The notes under the pieces are model-generated. The model had not been told where the DNA came from. It did not search any database and was given only the letters and a program-made list of their open reading frames with translations. A stretch of 6,754 bases of DNA from Candidatus Limimorpha equi (lineage in GTDB: Bacteria > Bacteroidota > Bacteroidia > Bacteroidales > F082), in contig JAGHSL010000378.1 in assembly GCA_018065885.1 (NCBI GenBank), positions 1-6,754 of the forward strand, given 5' to 3'. Within the stretch, counting starts at the first letter, position 1. Each line of letters opens with the position of its first letter. Below are positions 1 to 4,201 of the stretch, piece by piece. A program made the translations under genes and the position numbers.

Positions 1-353
1 GTTGAGGGTTTCATGGAAAGATTGCAATCATTTTTGAGTGCCTGCCTTACGAGCTGGAGCCTCAGCAGGAGCGGCATTTCCAGAGCGTGATGTATATCCT
101 TACGGCACTTTGCGGCTGTCACGTTGAGATTGAAAGCCACACCAACTAGGGCCGCATGGACATGACCGTGAAGACGAAAGATTACATCTACATCTTCGAA
201 TTCGAGTTCAACAAGTCGGCGGAGGAAGCCTTGGCGCAGATTAATGAGAAAGGCTATGCCGAGCGTTTCATGAACGATGGCCGCCAGATTGTAAAGGTTG
301 GTGTGAACTTCAGCACGGCCTGCCGCAACATCGACAGATGGGTGGTGGAATGA
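1..353 (+). pseudogene. Broken 3' end of an AAA-ATPase-like / PD-(D/E)XK nuclease superfamily gene
   Basis: This is the C-terminal part of a family common in many copies in Bacteroidota genomes: an N-terminal AAA-ATPase-like domain followed by a PD-(D/E)XK nuclease-like domain. The 5' part lies outside the window. Three lesions are visible. First, frame 1 reads VEGFMERLQSFLS up to about position 41 and the family sequence then continues in frame 3 from 42 (LPYELEPQQERHFQSV), as expected after loss of one base. Second, codon 147-149 is TAG between HTN and GRMDM, where the family usually has a residue such as Gln; CAG to TAG would explain it. Third, the expected catalytic E-x-K motif reads E-F-E (codons 198-206), so the lysine is gone. 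An ATG at 156 could open a 65-codon frame, but it would contain only half of the nuclease domain. The native function of the family is uncertain. The family call is from recognition of the motif pattern. Confidence 0.8.
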
Positions 354-388
354 AAATCCCCTATTTTTGTGAGGTAAATCTGATAGAT

Positions 389-1093
389 TTATTCAGCTTC
401 TTCTTCCTCAAGTTTTGAAGCATCTGTAGTTCCTTCCAAAACAATCACGATTTCGCCTTTCACTTCTTTTTTCCCGAAATATTCAATGACTTCGGCCAAA
501 GTGCCTCTTGCGTTTTCTTCGTAGATTTTTGTCAGTTCGCGGGCAACAGAAACATGCCTTTCCGCACCGCAAACCTCAGCCAATTGCTGCAAAGTCTTCA
601 CCAAACGGAATGGCGATTCGTACAAAATCGTGGTGTATGGATATTCCGCAATGGCTTTCAGTTTTGTCTGACGGCCTTTTTTATGCGGCAAAAAACCTTC
701 AAAAATGAATTTTTCGGCTGGCAATCCCGAATTGACCAAAGCGGGTACAAATGCCGTTGCACCCGGCAGACATTCAACTGCAATATTTCGCTTAACGCAC
801 TCGCGCACAAGCAGAAAGCCTGGGTCGGAAATGGCCGGTGTACCGGCATCAGTGACTAAAGCCATGGTTTCGCCAGCTTCAAGACGGTCGGCAATGTGTT
901 CCACCACCTGATGCTCGTTGCGGATGTGAAAAGCTGTCATCGGCTTGCTGATTTCCAAATGACGCAGCAAATTACCCGAAGTGCGTGTGTCTTCAGCAAG
1001 AATCACATCGACTTCCTTTAGCACACGGATTGCACGCAAGGTGATGTCTTCCATGTTGCCAATCGGTGTGGGAACCAAATAGAGTTTCGACAT
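389..1093 (-). CDS. rsmI: 16S rRNA (cytidine(1402)-2'-O)-methyltransferase RsmI
   Basis: RsmI uses S-adenosylmethionine to methylate the ribose 2'-OH of C1402 in the decoding centre of 16S rRNA, alongside the N4-methylation by RsmH. The 234-residue product has the tetrapyrrole-methylase fold signatures in order: VPTPIGNMEDIT (7-18), AEDTR (33-37), VTDAGTPAISDPG (80-92), LPGATA (109-114) and FEGFLPHKKGRQ (131-142). It is shorter than the E. coli protein (about 286 residues) because the C-terminal extension is missing, which is usual in Bacteroidota. The tail instead ends in a run of acidic residues (SKLEEEEAE). The start is the first ATG, three codons before the first conserved strand; there is no clear Shine-Dalgarno sequence, which is normal for the phylum. 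A good -7 element lies 16 bp upstream, so the gene is probably transcribed on its own. It is convergent with the broken nuclease gene on its left, with 35 bp between them. Confidence 0.95.
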   Translation of the reverse strand: MSKLYLVPTPIGNMEDITLRAIRVLKEVDVILAEDTRTSGNLLRHLEISKPMTAFHIRNEHQVVEHIADRLEAGETMALVTDAGTPAISDPGFLLVRECVKRNIAVECLPGATAFVPALVNSGLPAEKFIFEGFLPHKKGRQTKLKAIAEYPYTTILYESPFRLVKTLQQLAEVCGAERHVSVARELTKIYEENARGTLAEVIEYFGKKEVKGEIVIVLEGTTDASKLEEEEAE

Positions 1094-1109
1094 AACTTAA
1101 GTAACTGTT

Positions 1110-1117
1110 CAAAATTA
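1110..1117 (-). promoter_or_regulatory. Putative -7 element for rsmI
   Basis: Read on the minus strand this is TAATTTTG, an exact match to the Bacteroidota -7 consensus TAnnTTTG. It lies 16 bp before the rsmI start codon, implying a very short leader. No convincing TTG was found at the usual -33 distance; that position falls in the inverted octamer array. The call rests on the consensus only. Confidence 0.4.
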
Positions 1118-1134
1118 AACTTCAATTTGGATTT

Positions 1135-1194
1135 CGAGGCTGCGAGACTGCGAGATTTCGAGACGTCTCGTATTCTCGCGACCTCGATGTCTCG
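1135..1194. repeat. 60-bp inverted array of GAGNNNNC octamers
   Basis: The plus strand carries four adjacent 8-bp units matching GAGNNNNC (1136-1143, 1144-1151, 1152-1159, 1160-1167). The minus strand carries four more in the same register (1193-1186, 1185-1178, 1177-1170, 1169-1162). The two halves meet at the perfect 12-bp palindrome CGAGACGTCTCG (1159-1170). Folded around its centre (1164/1165), about 22 of 30 positions pair, so the whole element can form a long imperfect hairpin or cruciform. No T-run follows on either side, so it does not look like a simple terminator. Its function is unknown. It lies just upstream of the predicted rsmI promoter. Confidence 0.8.
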
Positions 1195-1249
1195 TTTTCA
1201 ATATGTAAACTAAATTCGCTCATCTACTTAATTCAGATTTTAATTTATG

Positions 1250-1305
1250 TTGCTTCGACAAGCTCAGCAAGCAAATACGCTGCTTCGACAGGCTCAGCAA
1301 GCAGC
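1250..1305. repeat. Two copies of a 23-bp hairpin-forming repeat, period 30 bp
   Basis: The 23-bp sequence starting TGCTTCGACA occurs at 1251-1273 and 1281-1303 with one mismatch (A1261 against G1291). Each copy is bounded by inverted arms: TTGCTT/AAGCAA (1250-1255 with 1269-1274) in the first, and GCTGCTT/AAGCAGC (1279-1285 with 1299-1305) in the second. A T-A pair in copy one (1250/1274) is a C-G pair in copy two (1280/1304), which keeps the stem. The core resembles short intergenic repeats with a CTTCGACA-GCTCAG core that I recall from many bacterial genomes. The element begins just after the stop codon of the 436-residue gene, so it could protect or end that transcript, but it lacks a U-tract. 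Confidence 0.7.
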
Positions 1306-1307
1306 CG

Positions 1308-2618
1308 TTAATCGTTAAACTTTCTGTGAATCAGGTTCAAGAGTTTCTGATAGGCTTCGTTGCTGCTATTCCATTGCAATTCAACCTTCAATTCATTCAA
1401 ATAAATCAAAGTGCCGTTCAGCGTTTTCATATCGTCCAAGTTCTCGATGGACCGGTTGTATTTTTCCATGCTGCCGCCAAACAGCTCGTTGACAAACAAA
1501 AACTTATCATTGATTCCAATGGCCGTTCTCAACTCATTGATTTGTTTTTGCTGTAGTTTTGCTGCCAGCGTGTTGTCATCGTGTTGCAAATGTTCGACTA
1601 AAGTTTCGGGCGTGTCCAATTCATATTCCGAATCATCTTTTTCAAAGTCGTTGACAAATGGCAAAGGTTCGGGTTCCAATGGTTCTTCCTCAATTGGCTC
1701 AACGACAGGAACTTGCTCGATTTCTTCGGCAAATTCTTCCTCTGGTTCAACAACAGGCTCGTCAACCGGTTCTTCTTCCTGCTGCATTTCAAAAGATTCT
1801 TCTTTAACAAAGTTTTCTTCGTTGCCAGCATCTTCAACGATTGGCATCACAAACGGATTGTCATGCACCAAATGTTCGCCATCGACCAAATCACGTTCTG
1901 GAATTTCATCTTCCGGAACTTCTTCAACGAAATGCACTATTTTTTCTTCCTGAACGGGCTGTTCCTTAGGCTTTCCCGACATTTCGTCAGCAACCTCATC
2001 GAAGCGGAAGAAAAAGCCGAATTCATCACCCAAAGGTTCTTTTTCTGACTTTGGCTTTTCCGATTCTTCGGTAATCGGTTCTTCTTTTATAGGTTCTTCC
2101 ATCGGATTGAAATTCTCAGCAGCTTCCTTTTCGGTAGCCGTTTCTATGATAAAACCGACTGAAGCAGATGGATTTTCCTGATTTATATCTTCAACCTTTT
2201 GCTCATCCTCGACAGGATTTTTCTCAGCATTTGTTTCTTCCTCAAATTGCTTTTCTTCTTGAAAATCGTTTACAACAGATTCTTCAACAGATTCGTTTTC
2301 AACGGTTTCAGCTTCTGTCTCAGGTGTAGAAACAACTTCCTGTTCCTCATTTTGCTGTTCCGACTGCAACAGGCTTCCAAACAGGCCGCTGATGGCATCA
2401 GGATTGATGTCAAAATCCTGTTCTTCATCATTTCCGCTCAGATTAATGGAGCACAACATGTCGTAAACAGTGTGCGTGCGGTTCATCAAAACGTCCAAAT
2501 CGAGCAGTCCAAGTGGTTTTTCATTCCTCAGAAGATAGTCGACTTGCTGACGTAACAGATTGATTTCCTGTTTTAAAGACAGTAAAAACTCTTTTTGATT
2601 ATCAAAATTGTCGTTCAT
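1308..2618 (-). CDS. Acidic, low-complexity protein of unknown function with conserved-looking ends
   Basis: The 436-residue product has three parts. Residues 1-60 are a structured N-terminus with a likely coiled coil around 8-32 (KEFLLSLKQEINLLRQQVDY). Residues of about 62-334 are low complexity, rich in Glu, Pro and Val; Glu plus Asp make up about a third. Inside it are two less acidic islands, FGFFFRFDEVADEM (200-213) and a segment around 243-260. Residues 335-436 form a compact helical C-terminus with AIGINDKFLFVNELFGG (366-382) and a single Trp at 416. I recognise this C-terminus from uncharacterised Bacteroidales proteins encoded near tdk and rsmI, but know no function. There is no signal peptide or membrane segment, so it is probably cytoplasmic. 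The gene is divergent from tdk, with 68 bp between the starts. The middle part is probably disordered. Confidence 0.85.
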   Translation of the reverse strand: MNDNFDNQKEFLLSLKQEINLLRQQVDYLLRNEKPLGLLDLDVLMNRTHTVYDMLCSINLSGNDEEQDFDINPDAISGLFGSLLQSEQQNEEQEVVSTPETEAETVENESVEESVVNDFQEEKQFEEETNAEKNPVEDEQKVEDINQENPSASVGFIIETATEKEAAENFNPMEEPIKEEPITEESEKPKSEKEPLGDEFGFFFRFDEVADEMSGKPKEQPVQEEKIVHFVEEVPEDEIPERDLVDGEHLVHDNPFVMPIVEDAGNEENFVKEESFEMQQEEEPVDEPVVEPEEEFAEEIEQVPVVEPIEEEPLEPEPLPFVNDFEKDDSEYELDTPETLVEHLQHDDNTLAAKLQQKQINELRTAIGINDKFLFVNELFGGSMEKYNRSIENLDDMKTLNGTLIYLNELKVELQWNSSNEAYQKLLNLIHRKFND

Positions 2619-2640
2619 ATTAATTTTCTATTTATTTTTG
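2608..2640 (+). promoter_or_regulatory. Putative Bacteroidota-type promoter for tdk
   Basis: TATTTTTG at 2633-2640 is an exact match to the -7 consensus TAnnTTTG. A TTG at 2608-2610 sits 22 bp before it, within the 17-23 bp range known for Bacteroidota -33 elements. Transcription would start near 2647 and give a leader of about 40 nt. The -33 part overlaps the first codons of the divergent gene. Confidence 0.5.
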
Positions 2641-2686
2641 CTCTGAAAGAAACGATAAAAGTACAAATAATCTAAAAACGGAAGCC

Positions 2687-3283
2687 ATGTTTCTTGAAAA
2701 AGATTCTCACAACAAAACGCAAGGCTGGATTGAAGTAGTATGCGGCTCGATGTTTTCGGGCAAAACGGAAGAACTTATCCGTCGTTTGAAACGCGCGAAA
2801 ATCGCCAAACTGAAGGTTGAAATCTTCAAGCCGGGTGTCGATACGCGCTATAGCGATGAAGATGTGGTTTCGCACAATGCCACGGCCTTGCATTCCATTC
2901 CGGTTGAAAGTGCGCAGGAAATCCTGTTTTATGCCAACGATGTTGATGTCATCGGCATCGATGAAGCACAGTTTTTGGACGATGAACTTCCGAATGTGTG
3001 CCAGCAATTGGCCAATCAAGGCGTTAGGGTGATTGTGGCAGGCTTAGACATGGATTTCATGGGCAATCCTTTCGGTCCGATGCCGAAACTGATGGCCATT
3101 GCCGAAGATGTCACCAAGGTTCATGCCATTTGCGTGCGTTGCGGCGGTCAGGCACAATATTCACACCGAACCATTGCTGGCGACAAATTAGTTGTTTTAG
3201 GCGAAACCGAAAGCTACGAACCGCTTTGCCGCGCTTGCTATCTGAAGGCAAGGAAAGAAAGGGAAGAAAATCAAAAAGGATAA
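2687..3283 (+). CDS. tdk: Thymidine kinase (type II, zinc-containing)
   Basis: Tdk phosphorylates thymidine to dTMP with ATP in the cytoplasmic salvage pathway. The 198-residue product shows the complete type II set: the P-loop GSMFSGKT (20-27), the Walker B and catalytic segment VIGIDEAQF (88-96, with Glu93 as the expected catalytic base), and the substrate-binding loop region AGLDMDFMGNPFGPMP (118-133). The zinc site is four cysteines in two pairs, Cys149/Cys152 and Cys181/Cys184. The length is normal for the family and no key residue is missing. The ATG at 2687 fits the N-terminal length of Bacteroidales homologues. A GGAAG lies very close to it (2680-2684), so initiation may not depend on it. 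The C-terminal tail is strongly basic and acidic (KARKEREENQKG). The gene has its own predicted promoter and is followed by a decayed antitoxin gene. Confidence 0.97.
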   Translation: MFLEKDSHNKTQGWIEVVCGSMFSGKTEELIRRLKRAKIAKLKVEIFKPGVDTRYSDEDVVSHNATALHSIPVESAQEILFYANDVDVIGIDEAQFLDDELPNVCQQLANQGVRVIVAGLDMDFMGNPFGPMPKLMAIAEDVTKVHAICVRCGGQAQYSHRTIAGDKLVVLGETESYEPLCRACYLKARKEREENQKG

Positions 3284-3287
3284 TGTG

Positions 3288-3295
3288 CATTTTTG
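3288..3295 (+). promoter_or_regulatory. Possible -7 element for the antitoxin remnant
   Basis: CATTTTTG differs from TAnnTTTG only at its first base and is followed by CGGTA, an extension often seen after this element in Bacteroidota. It lies 21 bp before the ATG at 3317, and an AAGGAAA (3305-3311) stands between them as a possible ribosome binding site. It may be a leftover of the original toxin-antitoxin promoter. Confidence 0.3.
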
Positions 3296-3316
3296 CGGTA
3301 AAAAAAGGAAAATACC

Positions 3317-3461
3317 ATGATTGTAGTCAGTAGCAGGGAATTCAGGACAAATATGATGACTTATTTTGCGGAATCGAATAGTGATGATTTCATTGTCAAG
3401 ACTCGTGACCACGGGCGAATCAATAGATGACTTTCTGAAAAGAATTGAAAATGAGTTGTAA
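3317..3461 (+). pseudogene. Internally deleted Phd/YefM-family antitoxin remnant
   Basis: The ATG at 3317 opens a 37-codon frame beginning MIVVSSREFRTNMMTYFAES, which matches the N-terminal DNA-binding part of Phd/YefM-type antitoxins of Bacteroidota (pattern [MV]xxSSREFRxN...YF). The family is normally about 75-90 residues, but this frame stops at 3428-3430 soon after VKTRDHGR. From about 3411 another frame reads TGESIDDFLKRIENEL and stops at 3459-3461, which looks like the C-terminus of such an antitoxin. The middle, about 30 residues including the rest of the dimerisation region, appears deleted with a change of frame. No toxin gene follows; a terminator comes 27 bp later. A truncated but expressed DNA-binding peptide cannot be excluded. 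The N-terminal match is clearer than the C-terminal one. Confidence 0.6.
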
Positions 3462-3488
3462 TCACAGAATGTTGCTAATAAAAAAGTA

Positions 3489-3513
3489 AAGGCGACCTTT
3501 TTAGGGTCGCCTT
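3489..3513. terminator. Hairpin terminator, probably bidirectional
   Basis: The arms AAGGCGACC (3489-3497) and GGTCGCCTT (3505-3513) are perfect complements around a 7-nt loop. Read on the minus strand, the stem is followed by TACTTTTTTATT, a good U-tract, so it should end the minus-strand transcript of the two right-hand genes. On the plus strand the following sequence is only moderately T-rich, but it could also end transcription from tdk and the antitoxin remnant. Confidence 0.8.
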
Positions 3514-3538
3514 CGTGTTATTAATACTAATTGTTTTC

Positions 3539-3631
3539 TTATTCAATCATTACCTTTTGCGCCATCACACTGCCGCCGAGCATCTTAACGGTGAAAATCA
3601 CTGCCAAATAATTACTTACATCAATGGTGTC
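3539..3631 (-). pseudogene. Orphan tail of a T9SS C-terminal sorting domain
   Basis: The minus strand reads 30 codons beginning DTIDVSNYLAVIFTVKML and ending QKVMIE-stop. This matches the last residues of the large protein at 4202-6745 (TIDVSRLPAGVYTVKML ... QKVVIE), with about 20 of 29 residues identical, including an uninterrupted TVKMLGGSV. An in-frame TAG directly precedes the segment and no start codon belongs to it, so it is a stranded 3' end. Many third-position differences from the intact copy suggest an old paralogue rather than a fresh duplication. It stops 25 bp before the terminator, as a real gene end would. The conserved LPxGxY motif of the sorting domain has decayed to YLAVIF. 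Confidence 0.75.
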
Positions 3632-3645
3632 CTACCCTCCTTTTA

Positions 3646-4173
3646 TCATAATGGAATGTTATAGCCAATTTTGAGACAAGGAATGAAATGCGACGAGTCT
3701 TTTGTGTTTGACGTAAATTCATAGTAAATCAAATTCACTCCAAAATCCCATCTTTTGTAATTCAAGCCTGGACACACTGAACCATAGATATTTGCCACTT
3801 TAAAAAAATCCAGTTTCCTGTTATTATTAGATCTTGATACTAATCCGAAAATATAACCAATGCGAATATCGAAAAACAGCCTTAACTCACTATTTGTCAA
3901 ATAAAAGCGGTTATTCAATGTGAATGGCATGATTTCGGAGTATTTAATATCGTAAACGGAACCTTTATAATCAACAGAATAGCCTACACCAGCTCCTATT
4001 GCGTAATTTGGCAAGACTTGATAACCGAAATTAAGATAGGCTGCATAATTTCTAATCACTTCTATTTCAGGACGAAGGAAATATTTGGATTCCTTCAATC
4101 CATTCGATTTATCCTGACAAAATGTGTTCAGCGACAAAAAGACAAACAATAAAAATAAGAGTTTTTTCAACAT
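3646..4173 (-). CDS. Small outer-membrane beta-barrel protein (hypothetical)
   Basis: The product has 175 residues when started at the ATG at 4173. A longer frame from a TTG at 4209 overlaps the neighbour's stop and puts 12 residues before the signal peptide, so the ATG is preferred. Residues 1-19 (MLKKLLFLLFVFLSLNTFC) form a signal peptide with likely cleavage before Gln20; Phe before the Cys argues against a lipoprotein. The rest alternates polar and aromatic residues in strand-like segments (YAAYLNFGYQVL, YAIGAGVGYSVDY, LRLFFDIRIGYIFG, WDFGVNLIYYEF, CLKIGYNIPL) and ends in a strand, as in small 8-stranded barrels. The ligand or role is not evident. The gene starts 28 bp after the PNGase F-like gene and is probably co-transcribed with it; a weak -7-like TAATTTTTG (4201-4193) could also serve it. 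Sampled lines are about 32-37% GC, clearly lower than in the neighbour. Confidence 0.75.
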   Translation of the reverse strand: MLKKLLFLLFVFLSLNTFCQDKSNGLKESKYFLRPEIEVIRNYAAYLNFGYQVLPNYAIGAGVGYSVDYKGSVYDIKYSEIMPFTLNNRFYLTNSELRLFFDIRIGYIFGLVSRSNNNRKLDFFKVANIYGSVCPGLNYKRWDFGVNLIYYEFTSNTKDSSHFIPCLKIGYNIPL

Positions 4174-4201
4174 AAATATATTCTTTGAGATACAAAAATT
4201 A

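Noticed and set aside
156..353. An intact 65-residue gene starting at ATG 156
   Set aside because: The family similarity continues upstream through the TAG at 147 and across a frameshift, so this is a piece of a broken larger gene; half a nuclease domain without its catalytic Lys is unlikely to function.
375..391. TAAATCT/AGATTTA hairpin as a terminator between the broken nuclease gene and rsmI
   Set aside because: The stem is all but one pair A-T on each side of a 3-nt loop, overlaps the rsmI stop codon and has no T-run on either strand.
1251..1303. Two direct repeats 30 bp apart as a minimal CRISPR array
   Set aside because: There are only two copies with a 7-bp gap, no cas genes nearby, and each copy is itself a hairpin typical of dispersed intergenic repeats.
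1411..1953. A 180-codon Ser-rich plus-strand frame
   Set aside because: It is the complement of the Glu-rich stretch of the minus-strand gene (GAA/TTC codons read as Ser and Phe); its composition is fully explained by that and it has no domain.
1713..2555. Phe-rich plus-strand frames resembling membrane proteins
   Set aside because: They are also antisense shadows of the low-complexity Glu-rich region and have no start signals.
2672..3019. A 115-codon minus-strand frame over tdk
   Set aside because: It is a shadow of tdk, whose P-loop and zinc cysteines leave no doubt about the coding strand.
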